In this document: positions 15,344-24,731 of the stretch, one piece after another
Layout: each line of letters begins with the position of its first letter
Position numbering within the stretch: the first letter of the stretch is position 1
NCBI GenBank assembly: GCA_021787985.1
Contig: JAJYLG010000019.1
Location: forward strand, 1-44,113
DNA: 44,113 bases
DNA from: Chloroflexota bacterium
GTDB lineage: Bacteria; Chloroflexota; Dehalococcoidia; DSGV01
Direction: 5' to 3'
The notes under the pieces: model-generated
Told to the model about the DNA's origin: nothing
The model's input: the letters and a program-made list of their open reading frames with translations, nothing else
Databases searched by the model: none
Made by a program: the position numbers and the translations under genes

Positions 15344-15784
15344 GTGAAGATCCGCGAGACGAGCGCCGGCGGCGTCGTGATGCGCACCGGCCAAGTGCTG
15401 ATCCTCCAGCGGAGGGACGGCCGCTGGGTGCTGCCCAAGGGACACGTGGAGCGCGGCGAGGACTTCCCCGACGCGGCGACGCGCGAGGTGCGCGAGGAGG
15501 CGGGCGTGAACGCGCGCGTCGAGCGGTTCATCGGCGCGAGCAACTATCGCTTCCGCTCGGGAGCGAGCGAGCGCCACAAGACGGTGTACTGGTTCCTGAT
15601 GGAAGGCGGGCCGGAGGGGCCGCGGGCAGAGCGGGGGTTCTTCCGCCGCGCGCGCTACGTCTCCCCCGAGGATGCGCTCGCACTGCTCGCGCACGAGGAC
15701 GACCGCGAGCTGGTGCAGGAGGCGTTGGCCGCGCTTTCGTCGGCGCAGCCCGAGGCGCAGCCACCGGACCGGGGCGGCGCGTAG
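15344..15784 (+). CDS. NUDIX hydrolase
   Basis: This 146-residue enzyme should hydrolyse a nucleoside diphosphate linked to another moiety. The full NUDIX box GX5EX7REUXEEXGU is present as GHVERGEDFPDAAT followed by REVREEAGV at about residues 33-55. The preceding GRWVLPKGH resembles MutT/Ap4A-type members (WxLPKG). The C-terminal tail is Pro/Gly-rich and probably disordered. The GTG at 15344 follows GGAGG. It lies 58 bases upstream of asd on the same strand. The substrate cannot be read from the sequence. Confidence 0.9.
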   Translation: MKIRETSAGGVVMRTGQVLILQRRDGRWVLPKGHVERGEDFPDAATREVREEAGVNARVERFIGASNYRFRSGASERHKTVYWFLMEGGPEGPRAERGFFRRARYVSPEDALALLAHEDDRELVQEALAALSSAQPEAQPPDRGGA

Positions 15785-15811
15785 ACGGTCGCGCGGCCGG
15801 CCGGGTACCAT
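15782..15811 (+). promoter_or_regulatory. Candidate promoter of asd-dapA
   Basis: TAGACG (15782-15787) and TACCAT (15806-15811) are 18 bases apart and end 31 bases before the asd ATG. The match is moderate; read-through from the NUDIX gene is equally possible. Confidence 0.35.
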
Positions 15812-15842
15812 AAACAAACCGACTCCGCGGCGGAGCGCGTTC

Positions 15843-16865
15843 ATGCCACAGCGTCAGTACACCGTCGTCATCGTCGGCGCTACGGGTGTCGTCGGCCGCA
15901 CGCTGCTGCGCGTGATGGAGGCAAGGGGCTTTCCCGCCGGCGAGCTCCGGCTGGTGGCCACGTCCCGCTCGGCCGGCACGCGCATCTCGGCCTACGGCCG
16001 TGACTGGACGGTGGCGGCCTCCGGCGAGGAGGCACTCGAGGGCGCGGACTTCGTCTTCGTCTCGGCCGGCGGCGACGTCTCGCGGCGCTGGTGCCCGGCG
16101 GCTGCCGGCGCGGGCGCCATCGCCATCGACGACTCGTCCGCTTTCCGGCTCGAGGCGCACGTGCCGCTCGTCATCCCCGAGATCAACGGCGACGATGTGG
16201 CCGCGCACCGCGGCATCATCAGTCAGCCGAACTGCTCCACCACGCCGCTGGTGATGGCGCTCGCGCCACTGCAGCGCGCGGTCGGCGTGCGCCGGGTCGT
16301 GGCGGTGACCTACCAATCCGTGTCCGGCACGGGCGGCGCGGCGGTGCGCGAGCTGGAAGCGCAGCAGCGGGCGCGCGTGCTGGGCGAGCCGCTGCCCGCG
16401 GCCGCCGTCTACCCGCGGCGCATCGACGAGAACGTGCTGCCGGTGGTGGACGCGTTCCAGGAGGACGGCTTCACCAAGGAGGAGCACAAGGTCGCCGCGG
16501 AGTCGCGCAAGATCCTGCACGCTCCGCATCTGCTGGTGAGCGCGACGTGCGCGCGCGTGCCGCTGGCCGTCGGTCACAGCGTGGCGGCGCACGTGGAGCT
16601 GGGCGGCGCGCTGGAGGTGGCCGAGGCTCGCCGGCTCGTGGCCGCGATGCCGGGCGTGACGCTGATGGATGAGCCGGCGGCCGGGATCTTCCCCACGGCG
16701 CTCGATGTCGCGGGGGGCGATGGAGTGCTGGTGGGGCGCATCCGCCGCGACCCGGCGTTCGATCACGGGATCGCGTTCTGGGCGGTGGTGGACAACCTGC
16801 GCAAGGGTGCCGCGACGAACATGGTGCAGATCGCGGAGGCGGTGATCGCCCGCGGGCTGCGCTAA
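15843..16865 (+). CDS. asd: Aspartate-semialdehyde dehydrogenase
   Basis: This enzyme reduces aspartyl phosphate to aspartate semialdehyde with NADPH, the branch point to lysine/diaminopimelate, threonine and methionine. The 340-residue protein has the nucleotide-binding motif GATGVVGRTLLRV near the N-terminus, the catalytic cysteine C131 in SQPNCSTTP, the SVSGTGG loop, and the active-site pair R238 and H245 in CARVPLAVGHS. I chose the ATG at 15843, since the upstream frame runs through the NUDIX gene. dapA follows 21 bases later, so the two enzymes make consecutive steps from one transcript. Confidence 0.95.
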   Translation: MPQRQYTVVIVGATGVVGRTLLRVMEARGFPAGELRLVATSRSAGTRISAYGRDWTVAASGEEALEGADFVFVSAGGDVSRRWCPAAAGAGAIAIDDSSAFRLEAHVPLVIPEINGDDVAAHRGIISQPNCSTTPLVMALAPLQRAVGVRRVVAVTYQSVSGTGGAAVRELEAQQRARVLGEPLPAAAVYPRRIDENVLPVVDAFQEDGFTKEEHKVAAESRKILHAPHLLVSATCARVPLAVGHSVAAHVELGGALEVAEARRLVAAMPGVTLMDEPAAGIFPTALDVAGGDGVLVGRIRRDPAFDHGIAFWAVVDNLRKGAATNMVQIAEAVIARGLR

Positions 16866-16886
16866 GCGCGGACGGAGGGTGGCGCG

Positions 16887-17780
16887 ATGGACGAGCTCGG
16901 ACCGGTCTTGACGGCGATGGTGACGCCCTTCGATGCGGAGGGCAACATCGACTTCGAGCAGGCGAAGCGGCTGGCGCACGCCTTGCTCGACTCCGGCTCG
17001 GACGGCCTCGTCGTATGTGGCACCACGGGTGAGGCGCCGACGATCTCCACCAAGGAGAAGTGGCGGCTCTTCGCCGAGGTCAAGCGCTCGGTGGGCGGCC
17101 GAGCGCCGGTCATCGCCAACTCCGGCGACAACTGCACGGCGGACTCGGTCCAGCTTGCGCGCGAGGCCGAGGAGATTGGGGTGGACGGCCATCTGCTGGT
17201 GGTGCCGTACTACAATAAGCCGCCGCAGGAGGGGATCTTTCGCCACTTCGAAGCCGTCGCCCGGGCGGTGAAGAAGCCTTGCATCCTGTACAACATCCCG
17301 TCGCGTACCGGCGTCAATATGTCGGCGGAGACGGCGCTGCGCCTCAGCCGCATCCCGAACATCGTGGGCATCAAGGAGTGCGGCGAGCTGGAGCAGGTCG
17401 CGCAGATCATCGCGGGCGCACGCGACGGGTTCCGAATCTGGTACGGCGACGATGCGCGGCTCCTGCCGATGCTCTCGGTCGGAGCCTACGGCGTCATCAG
17501 TGTGGCCTCGCACCTGGTCGGGACGCAGATCGCCGGCATGATCCAGGCGTATCGCGGGGGCCAGGTGGACGAAGCGGCGGCCAGGCACCGTGAGCTGCTG
17601 CCGCTGTTCCAGGCGCTTTCCCTGGTGACGAACCCGATCCCGGTCAAGTTCGCGCTGAACCACCTTGGCTTCCGGGTGGGGGCGCCGCGGCTGCCGCTGG
17701 TCGAGCCGGACGAGCGGGTGCGGGAGGCGATCGCCCAGGAGCTGGGCAAACACCGCATCGACCTGCCCGTGCCGGTCTGA
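16887..17780 (+). CDS. dapA: 4-hydroxy-tetrahydrodipicolinate synthase
   Basis: DapA condenses aspartate semialdehyde with pyruvate, the first committed step of lysine and peptidoglycan diaminopimelate synthesis. The 297-residue protein has all active-site residues in place: the Schiff-base lysine K163 in VGIKECG, Y135 and R140 in LYNIPSRTG, and the TTGE motif at residues 46-49. The length is typical. It lies directly behind asd, which makes its substrate. I see no other dap genes nearby. Confidence 0.96.
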   Translation: MDELGPVLTAMVTPFDAEGNIDFEQAKRLAHALLDSGSDGLVVCGTTGEAPTISTKEKWRLFAEVKRSVGGRAPVIANSGDNCTADSVQLAREAEEIGVDGHLLVVPYYNKPPQEGIFRHFEAVARAVKKPCILYNIPSRTGVNMSAETALRLSRIPNIVGIKECGELEQVAQIIAGARDGFRIWYGDDARLLPMLSVGAYGVISVASHLVGTQIAGMIQAYRGGQVDEAAARHRELLPLFQALSLVTNPIPVKFALNHLGFRVGAPRLPLVEPDERVREAIAQELGKHRIDLPVPV

Positions 17781-17809
17781 GCGGGGCGGTCCCGGGGGAA
17801 CCGCTGCCA

Positions 17810-18037
17810 GTGAATCCGCTGATGGCCTTCGGCGCGGCGGCGGTCACGGCCATGCTCGTCTTCTACGCCCTGGAGGGGCGCTCGGCCGTTTTCGTACTGG
17901 CGTTCGCCGCAGCATGCCTCGCGTCATCGGTCTATGGTTTCCTCCAAGGGGCCTGGCCGTTCGGGGTCGCGGAGTTCGTGTGGGCGGGAGTGGCGCTGCA
18001 CCGCTGGCGCATGCGGCGCGGGCCCGCGAGCGGCTGA
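17810..18037 (+). CDS. Small two-to-three-span membrane protein
   Basis: This 75-residue protein is hydrophobic for most of its length (about residues 5-65, including AAVTAMLVFYALEG and FVLAFAAACLASSVYGFLQG) and ends in the basic string RWRMRRG. The C-terminal half, YGFLQGAWPFGVAEFVWAGVALHRW, resembles a widespread family of small uncharacterised membrane proteins, as I recall it. The GTG at 17810 has only a weak ribosome site. It lies 29 bases after dapA. Function unknown. Confidence 0.65.
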   Translation: MNPLMAFGAAAVTAMLVFYALEGRSAVFVLAFAAACLASSVYGFLQGAWPFGVAEFVWAGVALHRWRMRRGPASG

Positions 18038-18152
18038 GCCGACGCGTGACGGGCATCCGCCGTGGCTCCAGCGGGCGAGGCGGCCCGGTCTCCTGACCTC
18101 GGGCGGGCATCGACGCGCGGAAAGCGCCACCAGGGTCGATAATTGAGCCGCA

Positions 18153-19121
18153 GTGCACACTACGCGTTCACTCCGGCCCATCGACCTGGTGGCGCTGGTG
18201 ACGCTGGACGGCCGCGTGTACCCGAACGAGGCGCGTCCTTTCGAGCGCATCGGCCTGCCACCCGCCACGCCCAATCCGCTCGAGCACGCGCTCGAGTGGG
18301 CGCTGCCGTTCGCCTCCAACCGCCGTAGCTGGATGGCGCTCGACGGCCAGACGCTGCGCGGCATCGCCTCGGCCCGCCGGCGCGGCGCCGGTCTGTGGGA
18401 GGTGGACCTGCTGATCGCCGCCTCGGAGAACCCGGCCACGGTTGCGATGCGGCTGGACGGCCCGCTGCTCCAGGCCGCGCTGCAGTCGCGCGTCGGGCGG
18501 GTGATGGTGCGTGTCGACGCCGAGAGCCCGCTGGCGGCCGCACTGACCACCTGCGGCTACGTGCGAGCGGCCGCCGAGACCCTCTGGGTGCGCGCCAAGG
18601 ACCTGCCGTGCGCCCAGGCGACGTCCGCGCTCGACTGGCGGCTGTCGACCGACGCCGACCGCTACTCGTGCTATCAGCTCTACCTTGCGGCCACGCCGGA
18701 GGAAACACGCCGGCTGGAGGCGCTCAGCTACGACGAGTGGAACAGCCTGGAGCGGACGCGCCCGCTGGGCCGGCGCGGGCGGGAGTGGATCGCGGAGCGT
18801 GAAGGCGTGGCGGTGGCACGGCTCGGCGTTGCCGACCGGGGGCGTGCCCGCCTGCTGGACCTGGCAGCGCGCGCCGAGGCGGCCGACGATCTGCCGGGCC
18901 TGGTCGCCCGTGCGCTGAGCGGCGGCATGGCGGGCAGCGGTGAACTGCTGGCGTTGGCGCAGGAATATGCGCCGCACGTGGCGCGGGCGCTCGTGTGCCT
19001 GGGATTCGAGCCGCTTGCGCACTACGTGCGGCTGGTGCGGCGGCTCACGGTCACCGTGTCGGCGCTCCGGCCGGCGCCGGTGAAACGTGGCCAGAAACGG
19101 CCTATCATGGGGGTGCGATGA
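18153..19121 (+). CDS. GNAT-like protein of unknown function
   Basis: This 322-residue protein begins at a GTG. The first half looks like a GNAT fold: [25 protein letters not shown], then a helix-rich segment and [24 protein letters not shown], which resembles the end of an acetyltransferase domain. However, the acetyl-CoA phosphate-binding loop (Q/RxxGxG/A) is not recognisable, so activity is doubtful. The second half may be a further degenerate copy ([29 protein letters not shown]). The stop overlaps the R3H ATPase ATG as ATGA, so the two proteins are translated together and probably work together. Confidence 0.65.
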   Translation: MHTTRSLRPIDLVALVTLDGRVYPNEARPFERIGLPPATPNPLEHALEWALPFASNRRSWMALDGQTLRGIASARRRGAGLWEVDLLIAASENPATVAMRLDGPLLQAALQSRVGRVMVRVDAESPLAAALTTCGYVRAAAETLWVRAKDLPCAQATSALDWRLSTDADRYSCYQLYLAATPEETRRLEALSYDEWNSLERTRPLGRRGREWIAEREGVAVARLGVADRGRARLLDLAARAEAADDLPGLVARALSGGMAGSGELLALAQEYAPHVARALVCLGFEPLAHYVRLVRRLTVTVSALRPAPVKRGQKRPIMGVR

Positions 19122-20773
19122 TAGCGGGCGGCGCGCGCCCCGCTCAAGGCGGATCCTCCCACTTGCAACGGACCATCACTGACGACCTCGAGGCGCTTCT
19201 CCATGCGCTCCCCGCGCACATCGTCCGGCCGCTCGTTGCCCTGCCCGATCGCTCCGATCTGCTCGAAGTGGTGATGGACCTGGGTCGGCCGCCGGAGGCG
19301 CGCTTCCCATCGCACGAGGTGGTGCTGTCCGATATCGACATAACGGACGAGCACCTCGACTACGTGGTCGGGCGTATCGGCGAGTTCGGCGACGATAACC
19401 GCGCCGGGATCGAGCGGACGCTGCACCGCATCTCCTGCCTGCGCAACCGACGCGGGCGGATCGTGGGGCTGACGTGCCGCGTCGGTCGGGCCGTGTACGG
19501 CACCATCGGGATCATCCGCGACCTGGTGGAGAGCGGGCAGAGCATCCTGCTGGTGGGTCGTCCGGGTGTCGGCAAGACGACGATGCTGCGCGAGGTGGCG
19601 CGCGTGTTGGCCGACGACCTGGAAAAGCGTGTGATCATCGTCGATACGTCGAACGAGATCGCGGGCGACGGCGACATCCCCCACCCGGCGATCGGGCGGG
19701 CGCGACGCATGCAGGTGCCCACACCGACGATGCAGCACGCGGTGATGATCGAGGCGGTCGAGAACCACATGCCGGAGGTCATCGTCATCGACGAGATCGG
19801 AACGGAGCTCGAGGCGCAGGCGGCGCGCACCATCGCGGAGCGCGGTGTGCAGCTCGTGGGCACGGCGCACGGCAACACGCTCGAGAACCTGATGATGAAC
19901 CCCACCCTCAGCGATCTCATCGGCGGCATCCAGTCCGTCACGCTATCGGACGAGGAGGCGCGGCGGCGCGGCACGCAGAAGTCGATTCTGGAGCGCAAGG
20001 CGCCGCCCACCTTCGACGTGTGCGTGGAGATCCAGAGCTGGCAGCGAGTGGCCGTGCATCCCGACGTGGGCGAGACGGTGGATGCGACGCTGCGCGGCTA
20101 CGACGTGCAGGCCGAGGTCCGCGAGCTGGACGAGGCCGGCGCGATCCGCGTCGCGCAGCGCGCCGGCCTGGCGGGCGGGCGGCGCGGGCGGCGCGAGCCC
20201 GGCATGGTCGGCGGGCTGCCGACCCGCACCAACGGCTACGCGGCGCGTGCCGAGCTGGGTGGCGCGCGGCCGGAGCCCGAGGGCGGTTTCCCACGGCGTG
20301 TGTACCCGTTCGGGATCTCGCGCAACCGGCTGCAGCAGGCCGTGAAGGACCTGCGCGCCGACGTGTCTCTGATCGACGCGCTGGAAGGCGCCGAGGCCGT
20401 GCTAACGCTCCGCTCGTACTACCGGCGCAAGCCGCAGACGCTGCGTGACGCCGAGGCGCGCGGCATCCCCATCTACGTGCTGAAGAGCAACACGGTCATC
20501 CAGATGGAGCAGGTGCTGCTGTCGATGCGGCAGCAGCCCGGCGGCGCGGAGGTGGACCCCGTCACCGCGGCCATGCAGGAGGCCGAAGAGGCGGTGGGCG
20601 AGGTGCTGCAGGGGAACGAGCAGCTTGTGGAGCTCTCGCCGCAGAACTCGTACATCCGGCGGCTGCAGCACCAGATCGCGCAACGCTACAACCTCGCCTC
20701 GCGCAGCCGCGGCCGTGAGCCGTACCGGCGCGTGCTCATCGGGCGCGACGAGGGCGACATGGCGCCTTTCTGA
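19118..20773 (+). CDS. AAA ATPase with C-terminal R3H domain (Ycf45/SpoIIIAA-like)
   Basis: This 551-residue protein has an ATPase core related to SpoIIIAA/Ycf45: Walker [10 protein letters not shown], Walker B VIVIDEIG, and the [13 protein letters not shown] sensor region. Further on comes the segment [16 protein letters not shown] and [24 protein letters not shown], a second alpha/beta domain. The R3H single-stranded nucleic acid-binding motif lies at the very end in [20 protein letters not shown]. It probably remodels or binds nucleic acid; no substrate is known to me. I chose the ATG at 19118, coupled to the previous gene, but the TTG at 19163 is an alternative. tmk follows. Confidence 0.85.
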   Translation: MIAGGARPAQGGSSHLQRTITDDLEALLHALPAHIVRPLVALPDRSDLLEVVMDLGRPPEARFPSHEVVLSDIDITDEHLDYVVGRIGEFGDDNRAGIERTLHRISCLRNRRGRIVGLTCRVGRAVYGTIGIIRDLVESGQSILLVGRPGVGKTTMLREVARVLADDLEKRVIIVDTSNEIAGDGDIPHPAIGRARRMQVPTPTMQHAVMIEAVENHMPEVIVIDEIGTELEAQAARTIAERGVQLVGTAHGNTLENLMMNPTLSDLIGGIQSVTLSDEEARRRGTQKSILERKAPPTFDVCVEIQSWQRVAVHPDVGETVDATLRGYDVQAEVRELDEAGAIRVAQRAGLAGGRRGRREPGMVGGLPTRTNGYAARAELGGARPEPEGGFPRRVYPFGISRNRLQQAVKDLRADVSLIDALEGAEAVLTLRSYYRRKPQTLRDAEARGIPIYVLKSNTVIQMEQVLLSMRQQPGGAEVDPVTAAMQEAEEAVGEVLQGNEQLVELSPQNSYIRRLQHQIAQRYNLASRSRGREPYRRVLIGRDEGDMAPF

Positions 20774-20858
20774 GGCCGCCCCGGATCTCCAATCTCAGAT
20801 CTCGCGTCCGCGCTCCGTCCCGATACCGCTCGGACCTGCCCTCCGCTAGCCTGACGTC

Positions 20859-21527
20859 ATGAACGAAGCGCGCGGTTTCCTCATCACCATCGAGGGAGGC
20901 GAGGGAGCGGGCAAGAGCACGCTGGTGTCGGCGCTCAGCGAGCGCTTGGCCCGCGCCCGCGAAGGCGGGGGCCCCGGGCGCGAGGTGGTGGTGCTGCGCG
21001 AGCCGGGCGGCACCGCGCTCGGTGAGCGGCTGCGCGCCCTGCTGCTCGGGCCTAGCTTCGGCGGACCCCTGATCGGCCCGCGTGCCGAGCTCTTCCTGTT
21101 CGCCGCAGCCCGCGCCCAGCTCCTCGACGAGGTCGTCCGCCCGGCGCTCGCGCGCTCGGCGCTGGTGCTGGTGGACCGCTTCTCCGATTCGACGGTCGCT
21201 TACCAGCAGCACGGCCGGGGGCTGAGCGCGCAGCTCGTCCGCTGCGCGGTGGACGGGGCGGTGGGTCCTTCGCAGGAAGGACGACCCGCGCTCACGCTCG
21301 TGCTCGATGTGCCACCCGAGGTAGGACTGGGGCGGTTGGCGGGCGAAGAGCCGGATCGCATCGGCGGAGAGGACCTGGAGTTCCACCGGCGTGTTCGCGA
21401 GGGGTTCCTCGCGATCGCGGCGGCCGAGCCCGACAGGTGTGTGCTCGTCGATGGGACGGCCGCGCCGGACGCCGTGCTCGATGCCGCCCTGTTGGCAGTG
21501 GCGAAACGCCTGGGGCTCGCCGTCTGA
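20859..21527 (+). CDS. tmk: Thymidylate kinase
   Basis: Tmk phosphorylates dTMP to dTDP for DNA synthesis. The 222-residue protein has the P-loop GGEGAGKST at residues 13-21, the dTMP-binding REPGGTALGERLR, the DRF motif in LVDRFSDSTVAYQ, and the family's usual LDVPPEVGL strand before the lid. It begins at the ATG at 20859, 85 bases after the R3H ATPase gene. Confidence 0.93.
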   Translation: MNEARGFLITIEGGEGAGKSTLVSALSERLARAREGGGPGREVVVLREPGGTALGERLRALLLGPSFGGPLIGPRAELFLFAAARAQLLDEVVRPALARSALVLVDRFSDSTVAYQQHGRGLSAQLVRCAVDGAVGPSQEGRPALTLVLDVPPEVGLGRLAGEEPDRIGGEDLEFHRRVREGFLAIAAAEPDRCVLVDGTAAPDAVLDAALLAVAKRLGLAV

Positions 21528-21740
21528 CCAGCGGGCGCGGCGGCAGGGCGGGCCGCGGACCCGGTGGAAGCGCACTGAGCGGTCTGCCGTGCGCACGAGC
21601 GCTGAGGCGGTTGCCGCGTTGCGCGTGCTGCCATGGGCTCCACGCCGGACCAGTTCTGGGGGCCGCTCGTTTGCTGGGGACCGAGCGGCTGGGGCTTGGG
21701 CTCTCGCGGGCGCAGCCCGAGCATCGGGTAAGGTTGTGGT

Positions 21741-21770
21741 TTGACAAAGTAGTGTCGTATTGCATACCGA
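21741..21770 (+). promoter_or_regulatory. Candidate promoter in the gap after tmk
   Basis: A perfect TTGACA is at 21741-21746; a weak -10 (ATACCG or TACCGA) follows at 17-18 bases. It would serve the small membrane gene at 21819. I see nothing else in the 291-base gap 21528-21818, and in particular no tRNA. Confidence 0.3.
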
Positions 21771-21818
21771 CTAGCCGGTCACTATGCTGCGTTGGCAGCC
21801 TCGCTCCGAGGGCGGTCG

Positions 21819-22022
21819 ATGCATTTCGCGAGCTTCCTCTGGCAGATAGCCGTCGTCATGCTGGTGGCGGTCATGTGGGAGCTAACGCTGGTCGTGGGCC
21901 TGACGGCCGTGGTCGCCGCGCGGACCGGGAACCCGATGTCGGCAGTTGTCATGATCGCGCTCGCCGCGGTCTCGGCGCGGCTCGGCATGGCCGCATGCGA
22001 GCTGCTGCCGCGCAAGAGCTAG
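21819..22022 (+). CDS. Small two-span membrane protein
   Basis: This 67-residue protein has two hydrophobic helices: FLWQIAVVMLVAVMWELTLV followed by a continuing stretch to VVAAR, then SAVVMIALAAVSARLGMAAC. It ends LLPRKS. The ATG at 21819 follows GAGGGCGG, a fair ribosome site; an upstream TTG at 21792 is in frame. I recognise no family. After its stop, 22023-22233 holds no gene, only an imperfect GC-rich hairpin just before the next ribosome site. Confidence 0.5.
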   Translation: MHFASFLWQIAVVMLVAVMWELTLVVGLTAVVAARTGNPMSAVVMIALAAVSARLGMAACELLPRKS

Positions 22023-22233
22023 CAGCAGCGTGCTGGAGAATCTCCTTCGACCGTTCGCCCTGCCCCCTTCCGGTCTGTACACCAGGCCCGCGCCGGAGGG
22101 GCCAAGCCTGTCTGGACTCCCCTTTTCAGCGGCCTGCTAGCGCTGCCACCGCTGGTCGCTTCCTGTTCGCTGCCGGACGGCGCACCATCCCACCACGGGC
22201 GCCGGCGGGAACCGGCGCGCGAGGAGGGATGAC

Positions 22234-22536
22234 ATGCCGTTCGAGCTGCACGTCACGGGCCGCATCACCCTGGGACGCTTCGCCGACTTCCTCGAGGCGG
22301 TGGAGCTCTACCGGGCATTCCGGCGCGAGCACGGGTATGTGGTGCCGCGCGCCTGGCACGCCCTCGCGGGCGAGATGAACTCGGTGCGTCTCATCTACCC
22401 CTATCGGGAGCTGGCGGAGCTGCAGGCAGAGGAGGAACGGCTGGCGGGCGACCGCGAGTACGCGCGCGTCGCCGGCGAGATGCCGTTCGTCGACGGCACG
22501 CTGCGCTATGAGCTTTACCGCGAGACGGCCGGCTGA
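22234..22536 (+). CDS. NIPSNAP-like dimeric alpha/beta-barrel protein
   Basis: This 100-residue protein reads MPFELHVTGRITLGRFADFLEAVELYRAFRREHGYVVPRAW and later NSVRLIYPYRELAELQAEEERLAGD. The alternating strands and helices, the helix with repeated Glu/Leu and the second-half stretch resemble NIPSNAP and antibiotic biosynthesis monooxygenase-type folds. No catalytic residues can be named. The ribosome site GAGGAGGG is strong. It stands alone. The related fold of the GYD gene near 5.0 kb is a coincidence of family size, as far as I can tell. Confidence 0.65.
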   Translation: MPFELHVTGRITLGRFADFLEAVELYRAFRREHGYVVPRAWHALAGEMNSVRLIYPYRELAELQAEEERLAGDREYARVAGEMPFVDGTLRYELYRETAG

Positions 22537-22646
22537 CGCGGCGCACGCTCACTGAACACGGCGGCCCGGCTGCGCGACCCTGCCCAGCGCGGCCGCGGCG
22601 CGGGCGGCCGGTGGAGCGCAATCGCGCGCTCCGGCATACTCTTCGT

Positions 22647-23297
22647 ATGCGCTTGCGGCCGTGGGTTCCGGGTGCGCTGCTGCTCGCCGCCGCGGCGCTT
22701 ACGCTGGCCGTGCGCCTGCACGGCTCGCCCTGGCCGAGTGAGCTCTGGCTCGTGCACCGCGTTCAGGAGCTGCCCGCTCAGCCCTGGCTCGATGTCGCCC
22801 GCTGGATCAATCGCGTGGGAGGACCGGCGATCCAGCTCCCCCTGGTGGGCGGCGTCATCCTGGCGCTCGCGATGGCGCGGCTGGTAGCGGAAGGTGCCGT
22901 CCTGCTGTGGGCGGAGCTCTTGCGGCTGCTGACCGAGCCGCTGAAGGAGTTCGTCGGCGGTGCGCGGCCGGGATTCGGCGTGCGAGTAGTGGAACACGCG
23001 ACGGGCTATGGCTTCCCAAGCGGGCACGCGACTGCGGCGACCGTGCTGGGGCTGGCGCTGGCGTGGGTGGCCGCGCGCCACATCCGCTCGACGGCCTGGC
23101 GGACGTTGGCCGTCGGCGCCTGCCTGCTGTGGGCGGTCGCGGCCGGCTGGGCGCGCGTGCTCGTCGGTGCGCACTGGCCCGTGGACGTGCTCGGAGGCTG
23201 GCTGTGGGGTGCGGCTTTCGTGGCCGTCGCGCTGCTGGTCGTGCTGCCGTTGGCGTCCACGCGAGGCGGACGGGCCGCGGGCGGGCGGGCACGCTGA
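22647..23297 (+). CDS. PAP2 superfamily membrane phosphatase
   Basis: This 216-residue integral membrane enzyme has the three PAP2 motifs: KEFVGGARP, the central PSGHA, and RVLVGAHWPVDVLGG, which includes the catalytic His and the charge-relay Asp. Such enzymes remove phosphate from lipid phosphates (phosphatidate or undecaprenyl pyrophosphate). About six membrane helices are visible. I chose the ATG at 22647, although it lacks a ribosome site and sits in the right arm of the hairpin GCATAC-TCTTC-GTATGC; the GTG at 22611 in the same frame is an alternative. It converges with the enoyl-CoA hydratase gene. Confidence 0.87.
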   Translation: MRLRPWVPGALLLAAAALTLAVRLHGSPWPSELWLVHRVQELPAQPWLDVARWINRVGGPAIQLPLVGGVILALAMARLVAEGAVLLWAELLRLLTEPLKEFVGGARPGFGVRVVEHATGYGFPSGHATAATVLGLALAWVAARHIRSTAWRTLAVGACLLWAVAAGWARVLVGAHWPVDVLGGWLWGAAFVAVALLVVLPLASTRGGRAAGGRAR

Positions 23298-23304
23298 CGG
23301 TGGG

Positions 23305-24093
23305 TCAGAAGAAGCGCGCTGGCCGCCGCTCGAAGAACGCGCGCACGCCCTCCATGTGGTTGGCGCCTCGGCCGAGCTTTCCCTGGGTGGCGGCTTCGAG
23401 GCCGAGCTGGACCTCGAGCGTGTTCTCCTCGCCGGCAGCGAGCAACCGCTTGAGCTCGGCCAGCGAGTCCGAAGGGAGCTCGGCGATCTGGTGGGCGACC
23501 TGCGATGCCTCGTCCAGCAGCCGGTCGGCGGGCACCACGCGGTTGATCAGGCCCCAGCGTTCGGCCTCGGCGGCCTCGACGGTCGCGCCGGTGGCGCACC
23601 AGTGGAAGGTACGCGCCCAGCCGATGAGGCGCGGGATGAGGTAGGTGCTGCCCGCGTCCGGGACGAGCCCGACACGCACGAAAGCTTGGACGAAACGGGC
23701 GCTCTCGGCCGCCAGACGGATGTCGCAGGCCAGCGCCAGGGCGACTCCGGCGCCGGCGGCCACGCCGTTGACGGCGGCAACTGCCGGCTTCGGCATCGTG
23801 CGCAGCAACTGGATCGTCGGGTTGTAGCGTCCGCTGAGCGTGGCCCCGAGGTCTGGCGCCTCGCCGCGCTCGTAGGCGCCCCGCAGTGGTGCCAGGTCCT
23901 CGCCGGCGGAGAAGCCGCGGCCCGCGCCGGTGAGGACCAGCGCCCGGACCGCGGGGGAGCCGGCGGCCTCACGCAGGGCTTCGAGCAGTGCCTGGCCCAT
24001 CTCGTCGTTGAAGCTGTTGAGTACGTCCGGGCGGTTGAGCGTGATGCTGCGGACGGCGCCGTCGTCGCGCACGAGCACGGTGTCGGAAGCCAT
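23305..24093 (-). CDS. Enoyl-CoA hydratase/isomerase family protein (PaaG-like)
   Basis: This 262-residue crotonase-fold enzyme acts on a CoA thioester. The oxyanion-hole glycines lie in GRGFSAGEDLAPL (about 59-70) and NGVAAGAGVALALACD (110-124). The catalytic acid pattern VGLVPDAGSTYLIPRLIG has Asp at 146, as in PaaG-type isomerases, while the Glu at the other hydratase position is not evident. An isomerase role, as in phenylacetate degradation, is therefore favoured over a classical hydratase. No other paa or beta-oxidation gene is nearby. The 24094-24237 gap upstream shows no feature. Confidence 0.85.
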   Translation of the reverse strand: MASDTVLVRDDGAVRSITLNRPDVLNSFNDEMGQALLEALREAAGSPAVRALVLTGAGRGFSAGEDLAPLRGAYERGEAPDLGATLSGRYNPTIQLLRTMPKPAVAAVNGVAAGAGVALALACDIRLAAESARFVQAFVRVGLVPDAGSTYLIPRLIGWARTFHWCATGATVEAAEAERWGLINRVVPADRLLDEASQVAHQIAELPSDSLAELKRLLAAGEENTLEVQLGLEAATQGKLGRGANHMEGVRAFFERRPARFF

Positions 24094-24237
24094 CGGGTCC
24101 CCTCCATCAAGAGCTGCCTGGCGAATGACGCGGGCAGTATACGACGGCGGCGGACAGCGATCCGGGATTTGAGACTTGGGATTGGAAATCGGAGATGGGG
24201 GGCGGGGGAGGCGAGGCCCGGCGGCCTCGGATTGCGA

Positions 24238-24266
24238 TTGACGTCACGAAGGGCCGGTGCTACGGT
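24238..24266 (+). promoter_or_regulatory. Candidate promoter of the nuo operon
   Basis: TTGACG (24238-24243) and TACGGT (24261-24266) are exactly 17 bases apart. The leader to the nuoA GTG at 24366 would be about 93 bases, with no clear attenuator. Confidence 0.45.
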
Positions 24267-24365
24267 TCGACTGCGCCAGGGTGACCCGCCTCCTGTGAGG
24301 CTGGACAGACGCGCGGAGCCCTCGGAACGCCGCGGGGACCCGGCAGCACCGGTAAGGGCAGGGCC

Positions 24366-24731
24366 GTGTCGAGCCTGTTCGCGAACTGGGTTGCTGTATT
24401 GTTCGGCAGCATCATCGGCACGCTGCTGGTGGCCGTGGCGCTGGTCGGCAACCGGCTGCTCGCACCGCGCGACCCCGGCCGCATGAAGGGCACGTCCTAC
24501 GAGTGCGGCATGCTGCCCATCGGCCGTGCTGAAGGCAACATCCACGTCCGCTACTATCTGTTCGCCATTCTCTTCCTGCTTTTCGACGTCGAAGCGGCTT
24601 TCCTGTTCCCGTGGGCGGTCGTCTTCCGCTCCATCGGAGCGTTCGCGTTCTGGGAGATGACTCTCTTCCTCGCGATCCTGATGGGCGGGCTCGCCTACGC
24701 GTGGAAGAAAGGAGTCCTGCGGTGGAGCTGA
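24366..24731 (+). CDS. nuoA: NADH-quinone oxidoreductase subunit A
   Basis: This is the three-helix membrane subunit at the junction of the peripheral and membrane arms of complex I. The 121-residue protein has the conserved loop YECGMLPIG (the quinone-channel cysteine) followed by [26 protein letters not shown], the family hallmark. The GTG at 24366 has an AGGG-type ribosome site. Its end overlaps nuoB by 10 bases. It is first in an 11-gene operon. Confidence 0.95.
   Translation: MSSLFANWVAVLFGSIIGTLLVAVALVGNRLLAPRDPGRMKGTSYECGMLPIGRAEGNIHVRYYLFAILFLLFDVEAAFLFPWAVVFRSIGAFAFWEMTLFLAILMGGLAYAWKKGVLRWS

Noticed and set aside
17785-17809. Imperfect GC hairpin after dapA as a terminator
   Set aside because: It has a mismatch and no T-run, and the next gene starts within 30 bases.
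21528-21818. tRNA or small RNA in the gap after tmk
   Set aside because: No T-loop GGTTCGA-type box with a matching acceptor stem is present; only a weak promoter is seen.
22634-22650. Hairpin over the PAP2 start codon as a regulatory element
   Set aside because: The stem is only 6 bp with no other support; it is mentioned with the gene but not called.
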